Origin: Calditrichia bacterium
GTDB taxonomy: Bacteria; Calditrichota; Calditrichia; RBG-13-44-9; J075
DNA: 64,000 nucleotides
Assembly (NCBI GenBank): GCA_028284905.1
Contig: JANQQU010000073.1
Coordinates: 124,001 to 188,000 of the forward strand
Direction of reading: 5' to 3'
Shown: in pieces, positions 37,601 through 45,571 of the stretch
Layout of the letters: each line of letters opens with the position of its first letter
Numbering within the stretch: position 1 is the first letter of the stretch
The notes under the pieces: generated by a model
Seen by the model: the letters and a program-made list of their open reading frames with translations, nothing else
The model's database searches: none
Told to the model about the DNA's origin: nothing
Program-made: the position numbers and the translations under genes

Positions 37601-38526
37601 AGTTGGAGTCCATCGATTTTGACTTTGCCCGTTTAATCGAAGAAACCGCACATATTTTTCTCCCGACCTTACGGGAAAGCGGTATCTTCTTCCGGCTGGA
37701 TAACGACACAACACTTCCGAAATATGTTACCGGGGATCCTACCAGAATCCGCCAGGTTTTGATGAACCTGCTCGGCAACGCCACCAAGTTTACCAGAAAA
37801 GGCCATATCGCCATTCGTACCGAGTGCCTTAATTCGCCACTGCAGCAACCGGGTAGTCCCATCGCTATAAAAGTGTTTGTTTCCGATACCGGTATCGGTA
37901 TTCCAGAGGAGAAACAGCGGAAAATTTTCGATAGTTTTTCCCAGGCAGATGGCTCCACCAGCCGGAAATATGGAGGCACCGGATTGGGTCTTACCATCTC
38001 CCAGCAACTGGTTAAGCTCATGAAAGGGGAAATGGGTGTGGAAAGTGAGGAAGGCAAAGGCGCAACTTTCTGGTTTACCATGCAGCTTCGTGAAGCGGAA
38101 AATGCAGACGACTTTTCATATGGCGACACACCCCGGGAATCCCAGCAACCGGAAGAATTACCTTTGAATATTCTGCTCGCGGAAGATAACACTGTAAACC
38201 AGCGCCTGGCAAAAAGGATGCTGGAAAAACGCGGACACAGAATTGATATCGTTAATAACGGTCAGGAAGCGATAGATGCTGTAGCCAACAGCAAATACGA
38301 TGTGGTATTAATGGATATGCAAATGCCGGAAATGGATGGATTGGAAGCAACACAAATTATTCGCCGCTCAGAAGCCAGCAATGGCCATCATATTCCGATA
38401 ATCGCCCTGACAGCCAACGCTATGAAGCGCGACCGCGATGCCTGCCTGGCCGCTGGAATGGATGCTTATATCTCTAAACCGATCAACCCGGAAAAACTCT
38501 TCGAAGAAATCCGAAAATTAATCTAA
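34633..38526 (+). CDS. Hybrid histidine kinase with two-component regulator propeller
   Basis: 1297 aa if started at ATG 34633 (AAAGGAAAG in front; signal 'IYPLIYFFLIVTVFDVNAQ'). Order: periplasmic propeller of Reg_prop repeats (about 30-620, e.g. 'IQDDTGFIWVATDVGIVRFDG', 'IYGNVWLGTAQGLFRYSD' read as separate repeats), Y_Y_Y domain (about 650-745), one membrane helix ('AWWAILIYIMAAVGIVFF'), PAS-like domain ('VLGNIDAEITVFDKDL'), HisKA with 'LANMSHEIRTPLNG', HATPase with N box 'MNLLGNATKF', G1 'VSDTGIGIP', G2 'GGTGLGL', and a C-terminal receiver with 'AEDN' and 'VVLMDMQMPEMDG'. There is no HTH output domain, so the phosphoryl group must pass on to another protein. No partner is adjacent. Propeller kinases of this layout often sense polysaccharide fragments, which is not testable here. 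Confidence 0.93.
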   Translation: MHISLRTIFARIYPLIYFFLIVTVFDVNAQPFRGVNYDTETGLPTNLTKRVIQDDTGFIWVATDVGIVRFDGRNFVTYIEGLPSLFIKDFLITRQRELLAVTDMGICRLEGSLNQYRFTPLIPGHSEKTDSTLFYPKSVYESKDGTLWISENNAIVRFSNGKLTRYPFDKKYASDSFARAFLFFEDHLGRLITTSEKGYLFSYDPNTDAFREIPIDKPYPSILIHAVLETSGNRLLIGGANGLFELQLNENFTNLQWQKLPFDENISDMVQLANGDIFITSWLSGLYKWQPTAERSPEKYSAYRYNVISDIYVARDSSLWVCSDDGLTVLHPSFFSQVSLEATSEYILATATEDGETIYATEGQSVFTLESASSEAVAKNIYHNDRGRIASITVANNVLWVGNNKGVLSKFENGITRRLAMPQLGTDVIESIAVDKENRVWMGINGFKGLVQVTPDEQINIYDDRHGITSVINVVKAGKNREIYAGGSGEDGYLYRYNPTTNKFENLSRPLPDSVYAHFQIFDFDFDQNDVIWLASSQGVLYYKDGEIHYPSGVAAAERQQIKAIAADIYGNVWLGTAQGLFRYSDAQLTHFDTKSGLPSPTISFRTLLMDNQNRLWVGTSRQLARMRSTTEEKKQTPIPIFTNIVAGEKEHLEYTDMAMSFPSQTTIVADYASLTFPADKVKYRYRIPGKRDSWSNASYNPQTFLTEMPAGDYKLEVAAQQTGYLWSEPTTFTFSVNKPFYKAWWAILIYIMAAVGIVFFFMHFRQAVKKRRKAELYVDSQRSFYEQVLGNIDAEITVFDKDLHYQYINPKAVPDARLREWLIGKDDFAYCLQIGENIDVAKRRQERMRTAIIQRKIVDFDDDVLTHSGEHEYYIRKLCPIFDKKQKVTNLVSYGINITHRKIAEEALKKAKETAEMASRAKSEFLANMSHEIRTPLNGVLGMNLLLLESSLNNEQQEYAETIQQCSETLLTLINEILDLSKIEAGRLELESIDFDFARLIEETAHIFLPTLRESGIFFRLDNDTTLPKYVTGDPTRIRQVLMNLLGNATKFTRKGHIAIRTECLNSPLQQPGSPIAIKVFVSDTGIGIPEEKQRKIFDSFSQADGSTSRKYGGTGLGLTISQQLVKLMKGEMGVESEEGKGATFWFTMQLREAENADDFSYGDTPRESQQPEELPLNILLAEDNTVNQRLAKRMLEKRGHRIDIVNNGQEAIDAVANSKYDVVLMDMQMPEMDGLEATQIIRRSEASNGHHIPIIALTANAMKRDRDACLAAGMDAYISKPINPEKLFEEIRKLI

Positions 38527-38533
38527 TTTTTAC

Positions 38534-38581
38534 AAATTCGGAATGCGGAATTCCGAATTCCGAATTCGAAATTCCGAATTT
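38534..38581. repeat. Iterated-word hairpin GGAATTC type between convergent genes
   Basis: aaattcggaat (38534-38544) pairs with attccgaattt (38571-38581); the interior repeats ggaattccgaattc. It fills the 58-bp gap between the convergent kinase and kelch genes and so can serve as a shared 3' hairpin. Confidence 0.7.
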
Positions 38582-38584
38582 GAT

Positions 38585-39715
38585 CTACTTCTTTTTTTCA
38601 TCTACCATTGATTTGATCTGATCCGGATCGATATTTAATTTCCACATATCGTGTAGTTTTTCATCGCTGTAGCGCTTACCTTCATCGCCGGCGACAACAT
38701 TGATTTCTCCGGTAAATGGATTGTAGAACATATTATGATCCATGCGTGGAGAGGGGCCAGGTGTTGCATTTATCCAGAGGTCTTTCTCCGTATCAAATGC
38801 CCAGATATCATTTAACGGCCCGCCAGCGCCACGTCCCCCGAAGATGATCCACAGGCCATTTTCCGGCTCCAGCACAGATCCGACATGACGACGATCCGAC
38901 GGGAAAAACTTTTTACTTTTCGGTGTAATTCGCTTCCACTTGTTATCATCAATCTTGTATGCCCAGGTATTATTGGTAAATACATCTTCTTCTTTATCCC
39001 AGCCACCATAGATGAGAATCCGGTTTTTTCGGCCATCGTAAACCATGGTGTGATCAATTCTGCCATCCGGTCGCTTCTTTCCGGAGGGCTCGACAATATT
39101 CCACTTATAGAAGTCCGGAGAGTCGGGATCAAGATTTAAAAACCAGAGATCATCCAGGCGAGGATCTTTCTCATTCTGTCCTCCAAAGAAATAGGCGCCT
39201 TTTACCGCATCCGCATAGAAAGCGGTGTGATCTTCGATGAATGGCACATCATCATTAGTCATTTGGGTCCATTGCATTGTGGCAAGGTCCAGCTCCCAAA
39301 GTTCATTGCTGGTATCCCCATCTTCTCCCCCATGCATAATCGCCTTATGCCGGAAAGTGTCGTAAATTAAAATATGGTCTTCCCGTGCCGGTGGCGTTAA
39401 GTTGGAGCCGGTCAGTTGCTCCCAACGCTTCTCAGCGGGATAATAAAACCAGGTTTCGTTTAGCGTTTCATCTTTATCGGTTTTACCACCGTAGTAGACC
39501 AACCTTTTTTCCTTGGTATCGAAAGCAACTTCGGCATCTTCCCCGGCGGCGGGTGCTGTTTTCCCGGCAGCAGATCCGTCATGTACTTTTACCCAGCTCG
39601 CGCCACGGTCGGTATCATCGATTGTATCCTTGGAAAGTTTTTTGGAACCACTGCATCCCCAGAAAAGCATCATTACTAATAACATCAAACAGTAAAAGAG
39701 GTATCTGTTCATCAT
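38585..39715 (-). CDS. Kelch-repeat lipoprotein
   Basis: 376 aa from the ATG at 39715 (GAGG six bases upstream). Lipoprotein signal MMLFWGC with Cys near residue 21. Six kelch repeats make a propeller: 'KRLVYYGGKTDKDETLNETW', 'KAIMHGGEDGDTSNELWELD', 'GAYFFGGQNEKDPRLDDLW', 'ILIYGGWDKEEDVFTNNTWA', 'LWIIFGGRGAGGPLNDIWAF' (each a separate blade). Acidic, lysine-rich C-terminal tail. Probably attached to the outer membrane with a binding role. It follows the MacB-type operon on the same strand, 157 bp after the permease stop, with a hairpin in between, so it may be a separate unit. Confidence 0.85.
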   Translation of the reverse strand: MMNRYLFYCLMLLVMMLFWGCSGSKKLSKDTIDDTDRGASWVKVHDGSAAGKTAPAAGEDAEVAFDTKEKRLVYYGGKTDKDETLNETWFYYPAEKRWEQLTGSNLTPPAREDHILIYDTFRHKAIMHGGEDGDTSNELWELDLATMQWTQMTNDDVPFIEDHTAFYADAVKGAYFFGGQNEKDPRLDDLWFLNLDPDSPDFYKWNIVEPSGKKRPDGRIDHTMVYDGRKNRILIYGGWDKEEDVFTNNTWAYKIDDNKWKRITPKSKKFFPSDRRHVGSVLEPENGLWIIFGGRGAGGPLNDIWAFDTEKDLWINATPGPSPRMDHNMFYNPFTGEINVVAGDEGKRYSDEKLHDMWKLNIDPDQIKSMVDEKKK

Positions 39716-39801
39716 CGTCATCCTCATTATTAGGTAAGTACGAATAGTTTCAATATAAAAGCACCAGACCGGCTAGGAATCATCAGCCAGACCAGAAGAA
39801 A

Positions 39802-39823
39802 TATGCGGCAGGTTCGCCGCATA
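39802..39823. terminator. Hairpin after the efflux operon
   Basis: 8-bp perfect stem tatgcggc / gccgcata with a 6-nt loop, 50 bp after the permease stop on the minus strand. The plus-strand side is followed by aaatttttt; on the minus strand the tail is atttcttc, a weak U-tract. Confidence 0.5.
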
Positions 39824-39872
39824 AATTTTTTGCCAGATCATATTAATACAAAGTGGAGAAGAGATTTGCTTA

Positions 39873-41108
39873 TTATTCGGAACGTAAGGCCTGAATCGGG
39901 TCCATTCTCGCCGCTTTTTGAGCAGGATACATACCGAAGACAACCCCAACCAGCACGGATATGCCAAAAGCCGAGACGATGGCAATTCCGGATATTACCG
40001 TATCCCACTCGGCGTAGCGGGTGATGACCTCTGCCATCAGCGCACCCATGAAAATCCCGATGATGCCTCCGGAAACACTGATGAAGACGGTTTCATTAAG
40101 GAACTGCAGCATAATGTCCCGTTCGGTTGCCCCAATTGCCCGGCGGATACCGATTTCTTTAATCCGTTCAGTCACTGTCGCCAGCATAATATTCATAATA
40201 CCAATCCCGCCAACCAGGAGAGAAATTGCAGCGATCGCGCCCATAACAACATTGAAGATCTGCTGGGTTCTTTGCGCCTGCGCCAATAGTTGCCGTGGAA
40301 TTACGATTTCAAAATCCCGTATGCCCTTATGGGTCCGCAAGAGCATCCGTTCCAAAATTTTAGCCGCCGGAATCACCAAATCCTGGTTATTAATCCGCAC
40401 CGCCAATTCATTCATATTGTCATACATCTCGAAGCTGAGCAGGCGATTAAACATCGTGGAAATGGGTATGTAAACATCGCGATTCATATTGCGAACTTCG
40501 ATCACCGTTGATTTGTCTTTCCGGATCGCCTTGGTTTGCATCACGCCAACAACTGTATACCAGTTCTCTTCGATTTTAACTTTTTCGCCGATAGGGTTAT
40601 TCAGCTTGAATAATTCCTTGGCAATATCAACCCCGAGAATACAAACTTTTTTTGCTTCCAGCACATCCAGATCTGAAATAAAGCGACCTTCTTCCGGATA
40701 GAAATTTACGACTTCATCATATTGAGTACTGGTGCCAACAACTCGCCCGGGCGCTTTCAGATCCTGATGGCGTATCTCCACATCAAAAATCTTGATCGGT
40801 GCTACCGCTTCCACGCCGGGAACCACTTGCGGAATCAGATTCACATCGCGAAGGCTGAGCCCCATTGAGCCTCTAAATTCTGCTTCGTCCCGTTGTTCCC
40901 CAGTGAGTTCAACTTGCTTTACCCGAATGTTATTGGTGCCAAGTAATTTGATTTGCTCCAGGGCTGCTTTCTGCGCCCCTCCGGCAATGGACATCATCGC
41001 AATGACTGCCCCAACCCCAAAAATAACCCCCAGCATCGTCAGAAACGATCGCAACTTGTGCTGGGTAATGCTCTTATAGCCGATTTCCAGATATTCCCTG
41101 TAATCCAT
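39873..41108 (-). CDS. MacB-type ABC transporter permease (FtsX-like)
   Basis: 411 aa, inner membrane. N-terminal helix 'SFLTMLGVIFGVGAVIAMMS' is followed by a periplasmic MacB core of about 230 residues and three C-terminal helices ('AIAAISLLVGGIGIMNIMLA', 'VFISVSGGIIGIFMGALMA', 'IAIVSAFGISVLVGVVFG'). The cytosolic loop 'TERIKEIGIRRAIGATERD' is the coupling-helix signature of this family. The ATPase lacks a fused membrane domain, so the transporter is of the split MacB/LolCDE/AcrA-associated type. It is the last gene of the operon TolC - HlyD - ATPase - permease. It probably acts as a mechanotransmission exporter for a peptide, lipid or drug. Confidence 0.93.
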   Translation of the reverse strand: MDYREYLEIGYKSITQHKLRSFLTMLGVIFGVGAVIAMMSIAGGAQKAALEQIKLLGTNNIRVKQVELTGEQRDEAEFRGSMGLSLRDVNLIPQVVPGVEAVAPIKIFDVEIRHQDLKAPGRVVGTSTQYDEVVNFYPEEGRFISDLDVLEAKKVCILGVDIAKELFKLNNPIGEKVKIEENWYTVVGVMQTKAIRKDKSTVIEVRNMNRDVYIPISTMFNRLLSFEMYDNMNELAVRINNQDLVIPAAKILERMLLRTHKGIRDFEIVIPRQLLAQAQRTQQIFNVVMGAIAAISLLVGGIGIMNIMLATVTERIKEIGIRRAIGATERDIMLQFLNETVFISVSGGIIGIFMGALMAEVITRYAEWDTVISGIAIVSAFGISVLVGVVFGMYPAQKAARMDPIQALRSE

Positions 41109-41169
41109 AAGTCCGTTTCTCTATTCTTTTGACCGGCCTTCCTCCGCCGGTATTCTATGTTCAGTTCGT

Positions 41170-41967
41170 TTATAACTGCAGCATATCCGCGGTAATTTTC
41201 TCGCGAAATTCCTGCAGGATTTTCCCATCTTTCATCTGGATAATTCGTTCCGCCCAATTGGCTACCCAGACGTCATGCGTCACCAGCACAATGGTAACTC
41301 CCTGTTCATGCAGGCCGGCAATCAGGTTCATGATTTCTTCTCCGGTCTTTGTATCCAGATTACCAGTTGGCTCATCCGCAAGGATAATGTCCGGATTTAC
41401 CACTAATGCCCGGGCAGCTGCCACACGCTGGTTCTCTCCACCGGATAACTCATTCGGAAAATGATCGAGGCGATGGGAAAGTTTTACATTATCAAGCAGC
41501 TTTCGTGCCCGCTCACGGCGCTCTTCCCGGGTAATTCCGGCATACATCAGCGGCAACTCAACGTTTTCCATCACGGTTAGCTGATTGATCAGGTTAAATG
41601 ACTGGAAAATAAATCCCACCCGGCGATTGCGAAAGCGGGACAATTCCATATCATCCAACTTATTGATTTCGACGCCATCAAAGCGATACTGACCGGCAGT
41701 TGGTTTATCCAAACAGCCGAGCAAATTCATCATGGTCGATTTCCCGGAGCCGGATGGCCCCATAATCGCCATAAACTCGCCCTTTTCGATCTGAATATCC
41801 ACACCACGCAACGCCTTTACCGGCGTCTCACCACGGTAGTAGGTTCTCTCCAAGCCGACAGCTTCGATGAGGCATTCACGGTTGGTTGCATGACTCATAA
41901 TTTTCCGATGCTTTTCTGCAGTTTTTTCTTTACTGGCTCTATCCCTGGATTCCGTATTATTATTCAC
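41170..41967 (-). CDS. ABC transporter ATP-binding protein (MacB/LolD type)
   Basis: 265 aa. Walker A GPSGSGKST, Q-loop 'FQSFNLI', signature LSGGENQRVAAARAL, Walker B 'IILADEPTGNLD', H-loop 'LVTHD'. The 'EPTGNLDTKTGEEI' wording is specific to MacB/LolD/FtsE ATPases. The start is a GTG at 41967 preceded by AGGGGAG and overlapping the end of the HlyD gene by 8 bp; an ATG at 41895 is a weaker alternative that would remove a charged 24-residue tail. Energises the permease encoded 61 bp downstream. Confidence 0.93.
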   Translation of the reverse strand: MNNNTESRDRASKEKTAEKHRKIMSHATNRECLIEAVGLERTYYRGETPVKALRGVDIQIEKGEFMAIMGPSGSGKSTMMNLLGCLDKPTAGQYRFDGVEINKLDDMELSRFRNRRVGFIFQSFNLINQLTVMENVELPLMYAGITREERRERARKLLDNVKLSHRLDHFPNELSGGENQRVAAARALVVNPDIILADEPTGNLDTKTGEEIMNLIAGLHEQGVTIVLVTHDVWVANWAERIIQMKDGKILQEFREKITADMLQL

Positions 41968-43150
41968 TTGGCTCCCCTAATAAAACAATGTCTTTCTCTT
42001 TTATGCCGTCCTTCACTTCTACATTCAGGTCATTGCTTTTGCCAAGTTTTAACAGTCGGCGTTCTATATCACCATCGTTACGGAGATAGACATATGTGCG
42101 ATTGTTTTGCGTAGTAAACACACTTTCGATCGGGATGTAAAGCACGTTCTTCCGCTGATCAACAACGATATCGATTGTGGAACTCAATCCTGGCTTCAAA
42201 CGACGGTCTTTTCCGATCACTTTTACGACCAGATCAAATACTTTGGTATTAGTAGACTTACCAGTCGCAGGATTCACTTTCCGGCGGGCAAGCGTTCCAA
42301 TCTGGTGAACCAGGCCAGTGAAGACGGTATCCGGGAATGCATCCAGGCGAATTTCTACATCCTGCCCGGCCCGCACTTTGTCCAGGTCAACTTCATTCAC
42401 TTCCGATTTAACCAGCATGGATCCAACATCGGGAATATACATCAGGTCCTGGCCCTCGAATGGCACCATTCCCACCTGCATTTTGCGTCGTTGTGTGCCG
42501 CTACCCACGGTTGCATAAACTACCACGCCTTCCCGCGGGGCCAACATTACCGTAGATCGTAATTTCCGGAGCTGATTGCGCTGGCCGCTCATTGCCTTAT
42601 CCACGTCAGCTTCGCGAGCGCTCACTACATTGAAGAAAGACTTCGATTTTGCCTGCTGCTCCAGCCAGGCCAAACGTGCCTGCTCGGATTCACTCTCTAC
42701 CACAAACCCTTTTTTCGCCAATTCTGCGAGAGACTGATATTCTTTCTTCGCAGCTTCTTCCTTGGCACGCTGTGCTTCCAGCTCGTTCAGGGCTTTTTGG
42801 TATTCCGCCTGAGCGACTTTAACAGCGGAGCCGGCTTCTTCCGCATACAGTTTATATTTTTCCGATTCAAAAATGACAACCGTATCCCCTTCTTGTACCC
42901 AGGAACCTTCCGGGGCCAAATAGAGGATTTGCTTATCATTAATCGCGCTCACAGTTGCCTGATTCAACGCAACCAGTTCGCCAAATTCATTAACGGTGAT
43001 CTTTAAATCGCCGCGCTTAACTTCTGTGGTTAATAATTCCCGCAATTCATTATTGCCGGAAGAAGACATTAACATCCAGGCTAATAGGAGCACCACGCCG
43101 GCGCCTATTGCCATATACATTTTCGTGTTGTTTTTGGCTTCTTTTTCCAT
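41960..43150 (-). CDS. HlyD/MacA-type periplasmic adaptor subunit
   Basis: 396 aa with an N-terminal anchor helix ('MYMAIGAGVVLLLAWMLMSS'). A lipoyl/barrel-sandwich half, then a coiled-coil hairpin about residues 85-165 ('EYQKALNELEAQRAKEEAAKKE'), then the second sandwich half and a beta-barrel ('AGQDVEIRLDAFPDTVFTG', 'LKPGLSSTIDIVVD'). It bridges the MacB-like permease and the TolC-like channel. It lies 21 bp after the TolC stop and overlaps the ATPase gene. Confidence 0.93.
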   Translation of the reverse strand: MEKEAKNNTKMYMAIGAGVVLLLAWMLMSSSGNNELRELLTTEVKRGDLKITVNEFGELVALNQATVSAINDKQILYLAPEGSWVQEGDTVVIFESEKYKLYAEEAGSAVKVAQAEYQKALNELEAQRAKEEAAKKEYQSLAELAKKGFVVESESEQARLAWLEQQAKSKSFFNVVSAREADVDKAMSGQRNQLRKLRSTVMLAPREGVVVYATVGSGTQRRKMQVGMVPFEGQDLMYIPDVGSMLVKSEVNEVDLDKVRAGQDVEIRLDAFPDTVFTGLVHQIGTLARRKVNPATGKSTNTKVFDLVVKVIGKDRRLKPGLSSTIDIVVDQRKNVLYIPIESVFTTQNNRTYVYLRNDGDIERRLLKLGKSNDLNVEVKDGIKEKDIVLLGEPSE

Positions 43151-43171
43151 AATACACTCTCGCCAGATATT

Positions 43172-44671
43172 TTATTGGTTAATAATTGGATAGCCACCTA
43201 ACAATTGCTCCAGGCGGGCCTGCTCTATATAGTAAATAGCCAGCTCCGTGGCATAATCAACTTCGGCTGACAGAAGATCTTCCTGGGCATCGGTAATATC
43301 CTTATTATCCGCTTTCCCCAGGTTAAACATCGTATTTGCAAAGGTTACTTTTTCTTTAGAAGCATCAATATTTTTCAGCAGGATATCGAGCCGCTGCTGA
43401 CTGTTCTTCAAATTACGGGTAATTTCCCGTACGGTAATTATTACGAAACGGCGATTATCTTCCAGGTTCTTTTCCGCCTGCTCGGAGGCTAAGGTCGCCC
43501 GACGGTGGGAAGCTCTGCCGCTAAAATTGAAAAGCGGATAGCTCAGCCGAACGCGACCGGTCCAGTTCCGGGTTCTGCTGTCCTGAAAGTCCTGATCATC
43601 CAACGCAGAGTAAGTGCCTTCCAAAGAGATATCCGGCAAACGGCTATTGCCGCTCAACTTTTGTTCAAACTTAATCCGTTCCAGCGAAGTTTCCAGCTGC
43701 TTCAGGGTCATATTATTTTCCAATGCCCGCTGCATCCAGTTATCTTCTTCGATTACCAATGGGGTGAACTCGAGATTCTTCTGCAGTAGAGAAATTTCCC
43801 CCTCAATAGAAATGCCAAGCACATTTTTCAATTGATCAAGACTGGTCGCCAGTTCGGTTTGTGCATTTACGAATTCTGCAAAATCCTGCTGCAGAATAAT
43901 TTCCGCGCTTAAAACATCTCTTCTCGTTGCAATCTTCGCATCTACTTTTGCCTGGGAAAGTTCCTTTAGTTTACGGTCACGCTCAATCGCAGACTCCGTT
44001 ACTGCTACCTGCTTTTGCTGCTGAAGCACATTGAAGTAAGCTTCTTTTACCTGGAAGATAGTGCCAAGAATTGCATTCTGAAGGCGATATTGTTCGATGC
44101 GATAATCGAGATTCGCTAATTTTACATCGCTGTATGCCACGGAATAACCAAATCCCTTTAACAATGGCTGCGTAAAGGAAATTGTCCATTCCCGGCCGGG
44201 ATTATCGGTAAGTCTGGTATTTCCATTGGTCGCCCAGGCCAAACGGCGGGTAAACGAGATAGAGCCTCCCAAAGGCATTCTTTCCGATAGCGAAACACTT
44301 ACTTCATCATCAAAGGTGCGATTAATTTCTCTGCTGGTTAGCGAGTCCACATCTGCCGCTTCGCTGCGTTGAACATTCATAGACAAGCTAGGCAATAAGC
44401 TCTGCCGGGTGCCCCATTTCGAATAATATACCCGGTTATATTCCAGGCGGTCTATCTGCAATAAAACGTTGTTTTTTAGTGCGATAGCAACACAATCATT
44501 TAATGACAACGGCTGCTGTAATAAATTCTCTATGGCCGCATCCGTCAGAACAATCTTTTCCGGCACATATTTCTTAACCAGCGCTTCTTCTTTTCCCCAT
44601 TCACCGCCCATCGCGACTAACGTCAACAATAATAAGCTATTTAAAATTCTTGCAACCAGACTGCCCTTCAT
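43172..44671 (-). CDS. TolC family outer-membrane channel protein
   Basis: 499 aa with a signal peptide ('ILNSLLLLTLVAMGGEWG') and an N-terminal linker. The body is two repeats of long helices and barrel strands typical of OEP proteins: 'LSLNDCVAIALKNNVLLQ', 'WTISFTQPLLKGFGYSVAYSD' and 'VRLSYPLFNFSGRASHRRA' read as separate segments. GAGG lies before the ATG at 44671. It is first gene of the efflux operon and supplies the outer-membrane exit duct. The C terminus is short ('LLGGYPIINQ'), which is normal for this family. Confidence 0.9.
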   Translation of the reverse strand: MKGSLVARILNSLLLLTLVAMGGEWGKEEALVKKYVPEKIVLTDAAIENLLQQPLSLNDCVAIALKNNVLLQIDRLEYNRVYYSKWGTRQSLLPSLSMNVQRSEAADVDSLTSREINRTFDDEVSVSLSERMPLGGSISFTRRLAWATNGNTRLTDNPGREWTISFTQPLLKGFGYSVAYSDVKLANLDYRIEQYRLQNAILGTIFQVKEAYFNVLQQQKQVAVTESAIERDRKLKELSQAKVDAKIATRRDVLSAEIILQQDFAEFVNAQTELATSLDQLKNVLGISIEGEISLLQKNLEFTPLVIEEDNWMQRALENNMTLKQLETSLERIKFEQKLSGNSRLPDISLEGTYSALDDQDFQDSRTRNWTGRVRLSYPLFNFSGRASHRRATLASEQAEKNLEDNRRFVIITVREITRNLKNSQQRLDILLKNIDASKEKVTFANTMFNLGKADNKDITDAQEDLLSAEVDYATELAIYYIEQARLEQLLGGYPIINQ

Positions 44672-44727
44672 TCTCTCGCCTCAGATCCATCTATTTTGAT
44701 TGTTGGTTAATTGTTTAAAAACGGAAT

Positions 44728-44761
44728 CACCACTATCCGTTGATTACTTCGGATAGTGGTG
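44728..44761. terminator. Hairpin between the DUF5666 gene and the efflux operon
   Basis: 12-bp perfect stem caccactatccg / cggatagtggtg with a 10-nt loop. On the minus strand it is followed by attccgttttt, a reasonable U-tract, so it can terminate or attenuate transcription from the DUF5666 gene before the efflux genes. Confidence 0.75.
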
Positions 44762-44779
44762 AAATAAAAACCGCTAAGA

Positions 44780-45331
44780 TTAATTATAAGACTTGAATTT
44801 GGTTTGCTCTGTAAAGGTGAGCACATGTCCGAAAACGGTAATTGTTTTTCCCTGGGGATCGATCGCTTCTACTTTACCGGTCCAGTCTACCATGTGTTTT
44901 TCATCTTCTTTGAAATCCTCAACAGCGATTTCGTCGCCCATAAAAACGCCGTCACGGAGATAAGTACCTTCAACTTCGACATACAAACCAGCTTTGATAT
45001 CGGAGAAAGATTTAAGGCTGCCTCCATCTTCATCATACTCGGCATCTTTCGCCAGTTTAATCGGCAGGTTAACCATGTAAATGGTGCGCTCTTTCAAGGA
45101 AACGCGATTAATCAAGCCGGCAATTTCATAATCATCATCTTCCATTTCGCCACGAACAACTTCGATCTCGTCAACGATTACGGACAAGTCACGCTGCGGT
45201 AAGCCTTCCAGCTCTACCCAATCACCGACTTTCAGGGTGCTCAGGAATTGTTCGATTTTTTGGGCAGATGCGCTGGTGTTTAACATCATCATCGTAATTA
45301 AAGCGGCAAATAATACAGTTAACTTTTTCAT
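44780..45331 (-). CDS. Exported DUF5666-domain protein
   Basis: 183 aa with a clear signal peptide cut near ASAQ (residue 24). The rest shows two OB-like repeats of the DUF5666 type: 'LKVGDWVELEGLPQRDLSVI', 'IKAGLYVEVEGTYLRDGVF', 'GKVEAIDPQGKTITVFG'. Periplasmic; function unknown, sometimes found as metal- or carbohydrate-binding accessory proteins. Good ribosome-binding site (GAGGAGTAACCT region upstream of ATG 45331). It precedes the TolC gene by 108 bp on the same strand, separated by a terminator-like hairpin. Confidence 0.82.
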   Translation of the reverse strand: MKKLTVLFAALITMMMLNTSASAQKIEQFLSTLKVGDWVELEGLPQRDLSVIVDEIEVVRGEMEDDDYEIAGLINRVSLKERTIYMVNLPIKLAKDAEYDEDGGSLKSFSDIKAGLYVEVEGTYLRDGVFMGDEIAVEDFKEDEKHMVDWTGKVEAIDPQGKTITVFGHVLTFTEQTKFKSYN

Positions 45332-45571
45332 AGGTTACTCCTCAGTATATATTGAACGTTTTGTGTGCTAAGTTTAATTTCTGAATTCAATATAGCGGAG
45401 GGATGTACCAGCTAAATCATCGCTATGTAACATCTATGTAACAAATGGGAGAAATGAGGTAAAATCAGAGGTTTATATGAATTGGGAATTGGGAATTCGG
45501 AATGGCGAATGGCGAACTGGGATTGAAGTTTTATAAATTCCGCATTCCCAATTCCGCATTCCGCATTCGTA
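45332..45571. other. Intergenic region with upstream DNA of DUF5666 gene and a repeat
   Basis: 240 bp. Left half holds AT-rich upstream DNA for the DUF5666 gene; right half is the GGGAATT repeat at 45478-45569. Confidence 0.4.
45478..45569. repeat. Iterated-word hairpin GGGAATT/GCGGAAT type
   Basis: On the plus strand aattgggaattgggaattcggaatggcgaatggcgaa is mirrored after a short spacer by attccgcattcccaattccgcattccgcattcg. On the minus strand it begins three bases after the stop codon (TAA at 45572-45574) of the kinase-fold gene. Can form a long imperfect hairpin. Confidence 0.72.
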
